A stretch of DNA of 24,900 bases from an uncultured Oscillospiraceae bacterium (GTDB taxonomy: Bacteria > Bacillota > Clostridia > Oscillospirales > Oscillospiraceae). Below the pieces are notes generated by a model. It was not told where the DNA came from, did no database searches, and was given only the letters and a program-made list of their open reading frames with translations. A program made the translations under genes and the position numbers. The first letter of the stretch is position 1, and every line of letters starts with the position of its first letter. The stretch covers positions 1-24,900 of the forward strand of contig CAKTLD010000017.1 of NCBI GenBank assembly GCA_934572445.1, written 5' to 3'. Shown piece after piece: positions 6,457-15,245 of this stretch.

Positions 6457-7512
6457 TCAGAAATAGTTTTTATCGAGAACGATGTCATACATCCGGCCGT
6501 ATTGTTCGCTGGCTTTCAGCGGATACGCAACCACCTCGCGCAGCATCTCAACGAGCATTTTGTTAAATTCGAGCGCGATCCCGTCGATGGACGGAATCAC
6601 CCAGCCGGAGCCGTCGATCAGATCGTTTCGGTTCGCGCACTCGCAGACCTTTTCCTCCAGCCCAGCTGTCGGAATCAGATCAAGATTTCCGGTCAGCGCC
6701 GCGAGTGCGGCAGTTACCCCGTAGCAGGCCCAATCGGATGTGGTCGCGACGCAAAGGTGATCGGCCTTTGTCTCCACGCAAAGGCTGTCGCCGCAGCCGC
6801 AGACGCATTGGTCGCCCATCGGAATATATCTACGGATCGTTTCTTCAATCGCGCCGAGTCCGATCTCATTGCCAAGATCACCGATGGCAAAGGTTGGAAT
6901 TCCTTCTTTCTGGCAGGCAAAAAACAGCCCGTCAACCTTTGCGCACAGATCGCTCACATCGATCGCTGTTCCCTGATGATAAACACCCTTACAATTTCGT
7001 CCCGGCTTCTCGATTGAAAACAGCAGTCGAGGCTTTTTCGCCTCAAAGGCCGCGCGCCACTGTCGCTCCGCCTTCTCCGCATCTGTAGAAATACCGATAA
7101 CCGCAGCCGCATGGGGGTATCTCTCCAGTTCCTCAAGAGAGGTATACACATTGATCCCCGCCGACTGCAGCACGGCCCGCGCCGCCGGTGCGATCAGCTC
7201 TTCGCAGAAGATGACCGGCTTCACATCGCATATCTGCAAAAGCGCGCGGGCCACGAGTGCAGTGCCCGTCAGACCGTCCAGTTCACCTTTCCCGTGCGGC
7301 TCAAATACAAAGCCTGTCATCAGGAAAAGATAATCACCCGGCTGAACCAGCCTGTGCAGCTCCTTTGCCGTGTGCATACACACCGGTTCGCCGCAAAGCT
7401 TCCGCGCACCCTGATAGAGAATCCGCGGGACCCCGTAACCCCGCATATCCAGCGTGACCAGCCGGTCAATATTCTCGCCGATAGACAGCAGGCACAGTTC
7501 CTTTTTGTTCAT
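6457..7512 (-). CDS. DUF4392 / D-glutamate cyclase-like protein
   Basis: The 351-residue protein contains the segment TFAIGDLGNEIGLGAI near its middle and VATTSDWACYGVTAALAAL further on. Both recall DUF4392, the domain shared with the catalytic part of mammalian D-glutamate cyclase (D-glutamate to 5-oxo-D-proline). A cysteine-rich segment, QCVCGCGDSLC, lies between them; relatives also carry cysteines there, but this one is unusually rich. The start chosen is the ATG at 7512, because AAAGGAGA lies directly before it; an upstream extension of 27 codons is open but runs through an intergenic hairpin. Cytosolic, no signal. Its place after a symporter suggests it acts on the imported compound. 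Confidence 0.8.
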   Translation of the reverse strand: MNKKELCLLSIGENIDRLVTLDMRGYGVPRILYQGARKLCGEPVCMHTAKELHRLVQPGDYLFLMTGFVFEPHGKGELDGLTGTALVARALLQICDVKPVIFCEELIAPAARAVLQSAGINVYTSLEELERYPHAAAVIGISTDAEKAERQWRAAFEAKKPRLLFSIEKPGRNCKGVYHQGTAIDVSDLCAKVDGLFFACQKEGIPTFAIGDLGNEIGLGAIEETIRRYIPMGDQCVCGCGDSLCVETKADHLCVATTSDWACYGVTAALAALTGNLDLIPTAGLEEKVCECANRNDLIDGSGWVIPSIDGIALEFNKMLVEMLREVVAYPLKASEQYGRMYDIVLDKNYF

Positions 7513-7534
7513 AGCTCTCCTTTCCGATTTTGCA

Positions 7535-7569
7535 TCTGTTGCTCCGCAGGATCCCCGCGGAGCAACAGA
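7535..7569 (-). repeat. Intergenic hairpin between symporter and cyclase genes
   Basis: A perfect 13-bp inverted repeat (TCTGTTGCTCCGC / GCGGAGCAACAGA) with a 9-base loop lies in the 77-base gap. There is no T-run on the minus-strand 3' side (TGCAAAATC follows), so it is not a classical terminator. An mRNA stability or processing element that lowers expression of downstream genes relative to the transporter is a possible role. Confidence 0.65.
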
Positions 7570-7589
7570 CATGTTTTGATAGACCCGGC

Positions 7590-9014
7590 TCAATCCTCGT
7601 TCTTCTCCGGCGGAAGATGAACGGGGTGGGCCTTTGGCCCTGCCAGACTGATAATAATGGTCAATGCAAAGCTGAGCGCAACGCCGAAACCGGCAACAGG
7701 GATCGGCGACGTGTTGACCAGCTGATAGATCACTGCAAGAATCACACCGCCGAACATACCGGCCATAGCACCCTCACGGGTCGTCTTCTTCCAGAAGAAG
7801 CCAAGCACCAGAGGCGCAAAGAAGCCGGAGGCCGTCACGCCGGTGGTGAAGGTCGTAAGCTTGATGATCATATCAGGCGGGTTGATGGCGAGGATACCGG
7901 CGAGAACGCCGAGCAGCACAACGCAGATCTTGGTGGTCTTGAGCGTCTGCTCATCTGTGACATTCTTGCGCACCATACGGTACAGATCTCTGCCCATATA
8001 GGTACCGGCCGCAAGCAGAATCGTATCCGTCGTAGACATGATCGCGCAGGCAATACCGATGAGCAGCATAACACGAACGACGATCGGCAGGTGATAGGCC
8101 AGCTCGATAATGGCATTATCAGCCGTGGAGATATCGGGGACCACGATTCTTGCGCAGATACCGAGGATGACCAGAACGATGCCAACAACCGTCCAGATCG
8201 CGCAGGAGATAGACACCATACGGCGGGCCGTCTTCATATTCTTTGCGGAATAGATACGCAGCAGATAATACTGCGTGGCCGCAATACCGAAGCCAAAGCT
8301 GATAAACGTCGAGATCATACCCCACCAGCCGCCAATCGTCCCGATGGGATCGAGCGCGATGGGATTGACAACGGCGATCGTCTCCTGCATGGCGCCGATG
8401 CCGCCGACCAGCTTGAGCGCAAAGGGCGCGGCGACCAGCACACCGATGACGAGGATGCCCGTCTGGATCAGGTCGGTGTAAACGACCGAATACATACCAC
8501 CCATCACGGTATAGAGTACGAACACCGCCGTAATGATGTACAGCGAGGTCTGGTAGTCAAAGCCAAGAATGGTCGAGCAGATCAGAGAACCGCCCTTGAT
8601 CTGGGAGACCAGCGTGGCAATAAATAGTGCGATCGTCACAACTGAGGTAAAAGTGGACATCGCCTTGCTGCCATACATGGCCTCAAACAGCTCAGGGATC
8701 GTGCAGAGATTGTCGAAGCGCTTTTTGATGGGCTTCAGGAAGCAGAAATAAATCAAATAGAACGATGCAACGCAGCCAAGCACGTTGATAAGCGTCATAT
8801 AGCCCTTTGCATAGCCATTGCCAACATAGCCCAAAACTGCGACCGCGCTAATAAAGCTGCCTGTAAATGTACCAACCGACAGCCATGTGCCGCAGGCGCG
8901 GTTGGCAACATAGTAGCCTTCGGAGCCCTTGCTCTTTTTCATGCCCCACCAGCCAATATACAACATTCCTACAAGGTAGACGCAAAATGCGATGATAATT
9001 ATCGTATTGTCCAT
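7590..9014 (-). CDS. Sodium:solute symporter (SSS) family transporter
   Basis: The 474-residue protein is almost entirely hydrophobic, with about 13 membrane helices. The N-terminus (IIAFCVYLVGMLYIGWWGMK, then GYYVANRACGTWLSVGTFTG) carries the SSS-family pattern in which a glycine-rich first helix is followed by the F-A-R/GTW segment. Length is typical of PanF/PutP-like carriers, which import carboxylates or amino acids with sodium. The tail after the last helix is short and charged (PEKNED). ATG with AGGAG upstream. It is preceded by a 25-aa membrane peptide and heads the operon of amidohydrolases, so the substrate is likely an acyl- or cyclic amino-acid derivative; that is inference. Confidence 0.93.
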   Translation of the reverse strand: MDNTIIIIAFCVYLVGMLYIGWWGMKKSKGSEGYYVANRACGTWLSVGTFTGSFISAVAVLGYVGNGYAKGYMTLINVLGCVASFYLIYFCFLKPIKKRFDNLCTIPELFEAMYGSKAMSTFTSVVTIALFIATLVSQIKGGSLICSTILGFDYQTSLYIITAVFVLYTVMGGMYSVVYTDLIQTGILVIGVLVAAPFALKLVGGIGAMQETIAVVNPIALDPIGTIGGWWGMISTFISFGFGIAATQYYLLRIYSAKNMKTARRMVSISCAIWTVVGIVLVILGICARIVVPDISTADNAIIELAYHLPIVVRVMLLIGIACAIMSTTDTILLAAGTYMGRDLYRMVRKNVTDEQTLKTTKICVVLLGVLAGILAINPPDMIIKLTTFTTGVTASGFFAPLVLGFFWKKTTREGAMAGMFGGVILAVIYQLVNTSPIPVAGFGVALSFALTIIISLAGPKAHPVHLPPEKNED

Positions 9015-9046
9015 AAGTTACTTACTCCTATCACTTTTTCATTTCA

Positions 9047-9124
9047 TTACTTCTTTACCAAGTCGTATGCCAACAGTCCAAACCCAAATACAACCGTCGC
9101 GATCATAAGGATTGTCACCGCCAT
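9047..9124 (-). CDS. 25-aa membrane peptide, symporter small accessory protein type
   Basis: A 25-codon ORF (MAVTILMIATVVFGFGLLAY, then DLVKK) begins at an ATG preceded by an excellent ribosome binding site (AAGGAGGAG, about 6 bases away). It forms a single membrane helix with a basic tail and ends 32 bases before the symporter start. Tiny one-helix proteins encoded just before SSS transporters are known as 'symporter small accessory proteins'; position, size and strong ribosome binding site all fit. It is probably a subunit or stabiliser of the transporter. Confidence 0.75.
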   Translation of the reverse strand: MAVTILMIATVVFGFGLLAYDLVKK

Positions 9125-9205
9125 ACAGCGCTCCTCCTTTCATACGTTTTCCACTTTCCGCCTCGATAGATCGCCCCCACGCAGGCCATCCATCTCTTTG
9201 TTGCA

Positions 9206-9234
9206 ATATTACCCTTTCCCACTCCCCTTGTAAA
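9206..9234 (-). promoter_or_regulatory. Sigma-A-type promoter of the symporter operon
   Basis: On the minus strand TTTACA (9229-9234) and TAATAT (9206-9211) are separated by 17 bases. Transcription would start near 9200, about 75 bases upstream of the small membrane peptide. The spacing and boxes are good; use is inferred. Confidence 0.65.
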
Positions 9235-9252
9235 ATACTTTTCAAAACACAC

Positions 9253-9281
9253 TTGTTATATCAAAATTGTTATGATATAAT
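9253..9281 (+). promoter_or_regulatory. lysR promoter with overlapping dyad operator
   Basis: TTGTTA (9253-9258) and a perfect TATAAT (9276-9281) are 17 bases apart. An 8-bp inverted repeat TTATATCA / TGATATAA (9256-9263 and 9273-9280) lies across the same bases, with the LysR-type T-N11-A character. Binding there would repress lysR and could activate the divergent operon promoter, whose -35 box is about 20 bases away. Confidence 0.65.
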
Positions 9282-9331
9282 GGGCAAAATTTCTAATGAA
9301 TCCTATCCTGCTTTGTAGGAGATGCTAAAAA

Positions 9332-10258
9332 ATGCTGACGGAAAAAGAAGTAGAATATGTCACCGCGGTTGCGGAATGTCTGAATATCACAAGGGCAGCT
9401 GAAAAGCTGCACATCGCACAGCCCGCGCTCAGCCGCGCGCTGCGCCGCATGGAAGCCGAGATCGGCGTACAGCTATTTGATCGCACGACCACGCCGCTCT
9501 CGCTCACGCATGCCGGACACAGGTACCTCATTTATGCAAGAAAGTATCAGTCGCTTCTTTCGCAAATGCAGCATGAGTTTGCAAAAATTTCAAAGCAGGA
9601 ACAGGGCAAGCTCTTTCTCGGTATTCCATCGCAGATCGCCAATTTTATATTCCCTCAAAATGTTTTGGAGTTTCTCAATAAATATCCAAGCATTGATGTT
9701 TCCATGAAGTATGGGTCAACGCAGCAGCTCTCCGAAATGCTCAAAAAAGAGAAAATTGATGCTTCTATCCTATCCGCGCCGCTGAATCGCCGCGACTTCA
9801 TCAATGACATCATCGCATACGATCTGGTTCTGTTCGCCATTCCTCCTTCCTTCGACTGCGGCAACAGCATCCGCCCCTCCCCCCATGAGGGTATCTACTA
9901 TGTTGACATCGATCATATCAGCACCGAGCGATTTTACATAACAGAATACTTTTACCAGAGCAGTCTTGCCCCGCTGCTGGAAAGCCTCGGCCTTCACCTG
10001 CCGCGCGTCACCTACGTTCCAACGCTGAATGTCGGGCTGGAACTTGCCGCTAACGGAAGCGGCATCGCTGTTATCATGCAGTCACTGCTGCACCACGCTG
10101 TATCCCCCTCGCAGCTGCGTTATTGCACCCTCAACGTTCCGGAATCTGTTATGCACTACACGCTGACATTTCGCAAAAGCGTATATGACTCAAAAAAGGA
10201 TCTCGCGCTATTCGTTGATTATTGCCGCAATTCTTTTTCCAAAACTACAACAGTATAG
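9332..10258 (+). CDS. LysR family transcriptional regulator
   Basis: This 308-residue protein has the standard LysR length. The N-terminal winged helix-turn-helix is clear (LNITRAAEKLHIAQPALSRA, then LRRMEAEIGVQLFDR). It is followed by the linker helix and a two-lobed effector-binding domain (GIPSQIANFIFPQNVLEF onward, with a GSGIAVI turn near residue 246). ATG with AGGAG about 11 bases upstream. Divergent from the symporter operon and sharing its promoter region, so it most likely controls that operon in response to the imported compound. Family sure; target inferred from position. Confidence 0.93.
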   Translation: MLTEKEVEYVTAVAECLNITRAAEKLHIAQPALSRALRRMEAEIGVQLFDRTTTPLSLTHAGHRYLIYARKYQSLLSQMQHEFAKISKQEQGKLFLGIPSQIANFIFPQNVLEFLNKYPSIDVSMKYGSTQQLSEMLKKEKIDASILSAPLNRRDFINDIIAYDLVLFAIPPSFDCGNSIRPSPHEGIYYVDIDHISTERFYITEYFYQSSLAPLLESLGLHLPRVTYVPTLNVGLELAANGSGIAVIMQSLLHHAVSPSQLRYCTLNVPESVMHYTLTFRKSVYDSKKDLALFVDYCRNSFSKTTTV

Positions 10259-10974
10259 GCAAAGCCGTATCAAGCACGAGTTATATGCCAAAATCTGCAA
10301 ATTGCAGGCATCAGCATTTGTTCCCAACGCGATTCGAGATGATGGAAGTCCATCGCGTCCGGTCTTTGCACAATCTTTGAGAAACCAGATCACAGCCCTT
10401 CAAATCGATGGGCAATTCTTTGAGACGCTCATGAACCGCTCTGCGGCCCCTTCTGTCTGCCGCTTCCTCACAGCGACTGTAAAGCCAAGGCCGAGGATCG
10501 CAATTGCCGCATAACCGGGGAGCGATTGACACAATACGATAAAACGGCGCCCCGCTTCCGATATGTCTCAGCCTGCCGTCAGATCATCGGGTACCTGAAG
10601 GAACACTGATAGAATTCTTCCGAACAGAAAGGTCTATTCTCCTTCCATCCATGTGGTTTGGGCACTTTACACGTTTTTCCGTCTCCGGATCATTCTTTCT
10701 CAAATGAAAAAGCAGTGGCTATAAACACCCGATCAGCGTTTATAGCCACCGCTTCATTTCTTGTCAGGAATAATTGCCTTGGAAGCAGAGTCTGGCACAA
10801 GCTATGTCTGTTTTCTTAAATACACAAAGCGAATCTCCCTATTCTGTCCATTGAAGCCACTGCAGAAGGATATCTCACTAACGATTTTGATGATTTTCAC
10901 GCCATGAATTTGGCGGAAGTCAATACTCGACCGCTATTATCGAAGAACACGATATTTATTACTCGGAGGTTTTT
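10259..10974. other. 716-base gap with no convincing gene
   Basis: No ORF here has both a start with a ribosome binding site and recognisable content. On the minus strand around 10430-10540 an open stretch reads as a single membrane helix followed by basic residues (LPGYAAIAILGLGFTVAVRK), which may be a remnant of a membrane protein gene. The only clear structure is the hairpin at 10702-10759. No well-spaced promoter for sbcD was found upstream of 10975, though GGAGG before its ATG is good. Confidence 0.5.
10702..10759 (+). terminator. Hairpin, probable terminator
   Basis: A perfect 12-bp core (GTGGCTATAAAC / GTTTATAGCCAC, 10715-10726 and 10738-10749) is extended by AAATGAA / TTCATTT flanks with small mismatches. 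There is only a mixed T-rich tail (TTCATTTCTT), so termination strength is uncertain. It may close the LysR transcript, although it lies about 440 bases after the lysR stop. Confidence 0.5.
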
Positions 10975-12111
10975 ATGAAATTCCTTCATTTGTCCGATCT
11001 GCATATCGGCAAACGCGTCAATGAAGTCTCCATGCTGGACGATCAGGCATATATTTTGGACCAGATCCTGGACATCGCGGATGCCGAACAGCCGGATGCC
11101 GTATTGATCGCCGGCGATATCTACGATCGAAGTATTCCATCCAACGAAGCGGTTACGCTGTTTGATGATTTCCTTGTCAAGCTGGCCAAACATCATCTGC
11201 CCGTGCTGATGATCAGCGGCAACCACGACAGTCCCGAGCGTCTTTCGTTTGGCGGCCGCCTTCTGGACGCAAGCGGGATCTACATTTCCCCTGTCTACCA
11301 CGGCAATATCCAGCCGGTCACACTTACAGACGATTACGGACCCATTCACTTTTGGCTGCTGCCATTTATCAGGCCTGCCCATGTAAGGCGCTTCTTCCCG
11401 GACGAACCCATTGAAAGCTATACGGATGCCTGCCGCACGGTGATCGCGCACATGCCCATCGATCCAGGTGAGAGGAATGTGCTGATCACGCATCAGTTTG
11501 TCACGGGCGCCGTCACCTGCGAATCGGAAGAACTGAGCGTCGGCGGTGCAGATAATGTGGATGCTTCTATCTTTGATGTCTTTGACTATGTGGCTCTGGG
11601 CCACATTCACGGTCCGCAAAACATCGGCTCCAACCGCATCCGCTACTGCGGCACACCGCTGAAATACTCATTCTCCGAGTCGGACCATCACAAGAGCGTC
11701 ACAGTGGTCACGATCAACAAAAAGGGAACATTGAACTTACAGCTGCAGCCCCTTCTGCCCCGGCATGATCTGCGGCAGATCCGCGGCAGCTTCGCAGCCT
11801 TAACCGACAAATCGTCCTATGAAGGTACGGCTTTGGACGATTATCTCCATGTTATCCTCACGGACGAGGAGGATATCCCGGAGGCGATCGGCAAGCTCCG
11901 GCTGATCTATCCGAACATCATGAAGCTCAGCTACGATAACACCCGCACCCGCACTGACCAGAGCATCGACGCGGCAGCAGACGTTCAAAGGAAGACCCCG
12001 CTGGAACTGTTTGAAGAGCTGTATGAGATGCAGAACAATCAGCCCATGGGCGAAGAACAGCGCGCATTTGCGCAGGATCTGATCGAATCCATTTGGGAGG
12101 AACGGATATGA
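10975..12111 (+). CDS. sbcD: Nuclease SbcCD subunit D
   Basis: This 378-residue protein is the Mre11-type nuclease subunit of SbcCD, which cuts hairpins and blocked DNA ends together with SbcC. The metallophosphoesterase motifs appear in order: LSDLHIG (residues 6-12), AGDIYDR (~46-52), SGNHDSPERL (~80-89), ITHQF (~170) and LGHIHGPQ (~208-215). The C-terminal capping region ends in LFEELYEMQN and a helix that normally contacts SbcC. ATG with CGGAGG seven bases upstream. Its stop overlaps the sbcC start (ATGA), so the two are translationally coupled. Confidence 0.97.
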   Translation: MKFLHLSDLHIGKRVNEVSMLDDQAYILDQILDIADAEQPDAVLIAGDIYDRSIPSNEAVTLFDDFLVKLAKHHLPVLMISGNHDSPERLSFGGRLLDASGIYISPVYHGNIQPVTLTDDYGPIHFWLLPFIRPAHVRRFFPDEPIESYTDACRTVIAHMPIDPGERNVLITHQFVTGAVTCESEELSVGGADNVDASIFDVFDYVALGHIHGPQNIGSNRIRYCGTPLKYSFSESDHHKSVTVVTINKKGTLNLQLQPLLPRHDLRQIRGSFAALTDKSSYEGTALDDYLHVILTDEEDIPEAIGKLRLIYPNIMKLSYDNTRTRTDQSIDAAADVQRKTPLELFEELYEMQNNQPMGEEQRAFAQDLIESIWEERI

Positions 12112-14873
12112 GACCGCTGAAATTGACCATTGCGGGCTTCGGCCCCTATGCCGGTGCGCAGGAACTGGACTTTGAACAGCTCGGTCAAAGCGGGCTTTAC
12201 CTCATCACCGGCGATACCGGAGCGGGTAAGACGACGATTTTCGACGCGATCACCTTTGCTCTTTTCGGGGAGGCCAGCAGCGATAACAGAGCGCCTTCCA
12301 TGCTCCGCTCCAAATACGCAAGGCCAGAGGACCCGACTTATGTCGAACTCACTTTTACATATAGCAGCAAGACTTACATCGTCCGTCGAAATCCAGCCTA
12401 TGAACGCGCCAAAACGCGCGGAACGGGCACGACCGCTCAAGACGCCTCCGCACTGTTGACCATGCCAGACGGTTCTCCTATCACAAAGCTCAAGGAAGTA
12501 GACAAGGCGATCAGAGAAACTATCGGACTAACGAGGGAACAATTCTCTCAGGTCTGCATGATCGCTCAGGGCGATTTCCGCCGCCTGCTTCAGGCGAACA
12601 CGGACGAGCGAAAGAAGATCTTTACAGACATATTTGGTACAGGACTCTATGGCAGCCTGCAGCTGCGGCTGAAATCGGAAACCGCTGACCTTCAGCGCCG
12701 GACGGATGAGGCCAAGCGCAGCATCTGGCAGTATACCGGCGGTATGGTCTGCGCAGCCGATTCGGATTTTGCCGCAGATGTCCGGAAGGCGAAGGACGAT
12801 GGGCTCCCCACCGCCGACTTGATGGAGCTTTTTGAAAAGCTTCTGAATGAGGATCACGCGCTTCTATCGCAGATGAGTAAACAAGCCGCAGAGGCAGAAC
12901 ATGATATTCTGGAGCTGGAAAAGCAGAAGGCGCTGGCCACAGCTTACCAGGACGCGAAAAAGGCTCTGGCCGCACGGCTTGCGGATGAAAAAACGCAGGC
13001 AGATGCGTGGCGCACTGCCCAAGCCGCACTGAAAGAAGCAGACGCTGCGCAGGAAGATGGTTACCCGCAGTTGATCAAGCAGATAGCGGAGATCCGGCAG
13101 ACACTCCCCTCTTACGACGAATTGGACAGCAAGACTACCGCTCTTGGTGAAAAAGAAGCTCTGCGGGCAAAGGCGGCTGCGAAAAAGGCTCAGATCGTTC
13201 AGAAAAGAGATCAGCTCTCCAGTGAGCTTGCAGCGATCAAAGCAGAGTTAAACTCCATAGAGAGCAGCGGTGAAGAAAAGGCATCCCTTGAAGCGATCCT
13301 TCAACAGAAAACGGACAGGCAGTCCGCACTCCGGGAATTGCTCTCCGACTATGAAAGCTGCCATGAGCAGAAAGCGCAGCTGTCGAAAAAGCAGCATGAC
13401 TATCAGGAGTGTGCGGAAGCCGCTTCCACCCTGCTCGAGAAATATGTCCAAATGCAGCGCGAGTTTTTAGACGCGCAGGCGGGGATCATTGCCGGCACAC
13501 TTCAGGCCGGAGTACCATGCCCTGTCTGCGGCGCTGTTGAGCATCCACACCCGGCAGTGCTGCCGGCGCATGCCCCCACCGAAGATCATGTCAAGCACGC
13601 AAAGGATGATTATGACCGTGCGCAGGCTGCTGCCGAGGACGCAAGCAAGGCCGCCGCCGCGCAAAAGGGTATCGTCGAAGAAAAGGAGCGCTCGCTGCAA
13701 GTCAGGCTGACAGCCTTGCTGCCGGATGTAACGCCCGAGCTGGCGGAAACCGCTGCCCAAGCGCGAAAAGAGGAACTTGGGCAGCAGATTACAGCTCTTA
13801 CTGAGAAAGTACAGTCGCTGGAGGCCAGTATTCGCAGGAAGCGCAGGCTGGAGGAAGAGATTCCGGGCAAAGAAACGGCTCTTCATCAGCTGGCGGAGGA
13901 TGGAAACACTGCGGACAAGCAGCATGAACGGCTCTGCGTGGAGATAGACGGGCTGACCGCGCAGATCACAGCCCTCCAAGATTCGCTTCCCTTCAGAGAC
14001 AAAGCAGCCGTTGAAGACGAGACCACCCTCCTGCAAAAAAGAGCCGACGATCTCAAGCAGGCGTTTGTGGATGCACAGGAACAGGAAAAAGACGCTCTCA
14101 ATGCACTGACCGCGACCAGAGCGGCGATCCGGCAGCTGCAGGAACAGCTGAAAAACGGAGCCGGCGCAGACGTGGACATGCTGGCCGCGCAGATCAATGA
14201 AAAAAGCGCTGTGAAAGACGCTGCAAAGGAACATCTGCAAACGATCCGCACCAGAATAAGCGCGAATGAGACCGCGCGGGACAACATCCGGAAAAAGTGC
14301 GGCGAGCTGGAAACTTTGGAACGTCGATACATGTGGATGAACAGCCTATCCAAAACCGCAAATGGGGCCCTCAATGATAAGGCGAAGGTCGATTTGGAGA
14401 CCTATGTCCAGACGACCTATTTCGACCGCATCCTTGAGCGTGCGAATCTGAGATTACAGAAGATGTCCGGCGGGCAGTATGATCTCAAACGCCGGCAGAA
14501 CGCAGATAACAAGCAGAGTAAGAGCGGATTGGAGCTTGATATCGTCGATCACATCAATGCCACCGAGCGCAGCGTCAATACGCTCTCCGGCGGCGAGGCG
14601 TTCCTGGCATCTCTGGCCCTTGCCCTCGGCCTTTCTGACGAGGTACAGATGTCTACCGGCATACACTTGGATACTCTATTTGTGGATGAAGGCTTTGGCT
14701 CGTTGGACTCTGAAGCGTTGAGCAAGGCCTATCAAACGCTCGCCGGGCTGACGGAGGGAAACCGCCTTGTCGGGATCATCTCGCATGTGGCAGAACTCAA
14801 AGAGCGCATTGATCGGCAGATCGTAGTTGTCAAGGGACCCAGCGGCGCCAGCCACGCAAGCGTTGTCTGCTGA
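12108..14873 (+). CDS. sbcC: Nuclease SbcCD subunit C (SMC-like ATPase)
   Basis: This 921-residue Rad50-type ATPase partners SbcD. The Walker A loop is GDTGAGKTTIFDAI (~residues 34-47). It is followed by the Q-loop region (FSQVCMIAQGDFRRLL) and a long antiparallel coiled coil. A zinc hook, CPVC, sits at its apex (~470). The ABC signature LSGGEAF and Walker B LFVDEGFGSLD are near the C-terminus, ending with a switch histidine in IISHV. The start is the ATG overlapping the sbcD stop, preceded by GGAGG; an earlier in-frame ATG at 12093 lies within sbcD. Length is slightly below the E. coli protein (~1050) because of shorter coils. Confidence 0.97.
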   Translation: MRPLKLTIAGFGPYAGAQELDFEQLGQSGLYLITGDTGAGKTTIFDAITFALFGEASSDNRAPSMLRSKYARPEDPTYVELTFTYSSKTYIVRRNPAYERAKTRGTGTTAQDASALLTMPDGSPITKLKEVDKAIRETIGLTREQFSQVCMIAQGDFRRLLQANTDERKKIFTDIFGTGLYGSLQLRLKSETADLQRRTDEAKRSIWQYTGGMVCAADSDFAADVRKAKDDGLPTADLMELFEKLLNEDHALLSQMSKQAAEAEHDILELEKQKALATAYQDAKKALAARLADEKTQADAWRTAQAALKEADAAQEDGYPQLIKQIAEIRQTLPSYDELDSKTTALGEKEALRAKAAAKKAQIVQKRDQLSSELAAIKAELNSIESSGEEKASLEAILQQKTDRQSALRELLSDYESCHEQKAQLSKKQHDYQECAEAASTLLEKYVQMQREFLDAQAGIIAGTLQAGVPCPVCGAVEHPHPAVLPAHAPTEDHVKHAKDDYDRAQAAAEDASKAAAAQKGIVEEKERSLQVRLTALLPDVTPELAETAAQARKEELGQQITALTEKVQSLEASIRRKRRLEEEIPGKETALHQLAEDGNTADKQHERLCVEIDGLTAQITALQDSLPFRDKAAVEDETTLLQKRADDLKQAFVDAQEQEKDALNALTATRAAIRQLQEQLKNGAGADVDMLAAQINEKSAVKDAAKEHLQTIRTRISANETARDNIRKKCGELETLERRYMWMNSLSKTANGALNDKAKVDLETYVQTTYFDRILERANLRLQKMSGGQYDLKRRQNADNKQSKSGLELDIVDHINATERSVNTLSGGEAFLASLALALGLSDEVQMSTGIHLDTLFVDEGFGSLDSEALSKAYQTLAGLTEGNRLVGIISHVAELKERIDRQIVVVKGPSGASHASVVC

Positions 14874-14944
14874 ACGTGCTTTGCTGTACGGCGCAATGCT
14901 TGCTGCGCCGGCGTCATCACAACAATAAGACGAAGGAGGACGTT

Positions 14945-15202
14945 ATGTCATACAGTCGGAGCGGCAGCGCGCGGTATTCGTGTGATGATTTGGATGTCGC
15001 GGCAGAAGAGGATACAAAGGACGGCTTCTCGGAGCAGGAGCGGGCGTACCGGGCAGTCGCTGCATACGCGCGCAGCCAGCTGCGGGAATACTACGGTTCC
15101 GCCAGCCGCATCCATCCGGAGGCCTACGGCGAGTTGGCGCATGTGGAACAAATGAGTCCGGATGAGCTTCTTTATGAAGCGGCCAAAAACGGACTTCTCT
15201 AA
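14945..15202 (+). CDS. 85-aa protein of unknown function, upstream of radical SAM gene
   Basis: The ATG at 14945 follows GAAGGAGGA by four bases; an upstream ATG at 14876 has no such site. The protein is soluble and acidic. It has a Ser/Tyr-rich beginning (MSYSRSGSARYSCDDLD) and a helical remainder (ERAYRAVAAYARSQLREYY, then MSPDELLYEAAKNGLL). No family is recognised. It lies 71 bases after sbcC and 43 bases before the radical SAM gene, all on the same strand. It may be a partner or a substrate of the radical SAM enzyme; that is position-based inference only. A small hairpin (CGGCGCA / TGCGCCG, 14889-14910) lies between sbcC and this gene. Confidence 0.75.
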   Translation: MSYSRSGSARYSCDDLDVAAEEDTKDGFSEQERAYRAVAAYARSQLREYYGSASRIHPEAYGELAHVEQMSPDELLYEAAKNGLL

Positions 15203-15245
15203 ATGTACGCTCCCCAGTCCACTAAGAAAACAAGGGTGACCAAAG

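Noticed and set aside
7530..8627. Long plus-strand ORF (365 codons) opposite the symporter gene
   Set aside because: Its product is an Asp/Arg/His-rich mirror of the hydrophobic transporter and has no family character, so it is a shadow of the antisense gene.
12093..12107. ATG at 12093 as the sbcC start
   Set aside because: It lies within sbcD; the ATG overlapping the sbcD stop at 12108 follows GGAGG and gives the conserved SbcC N-terminus.
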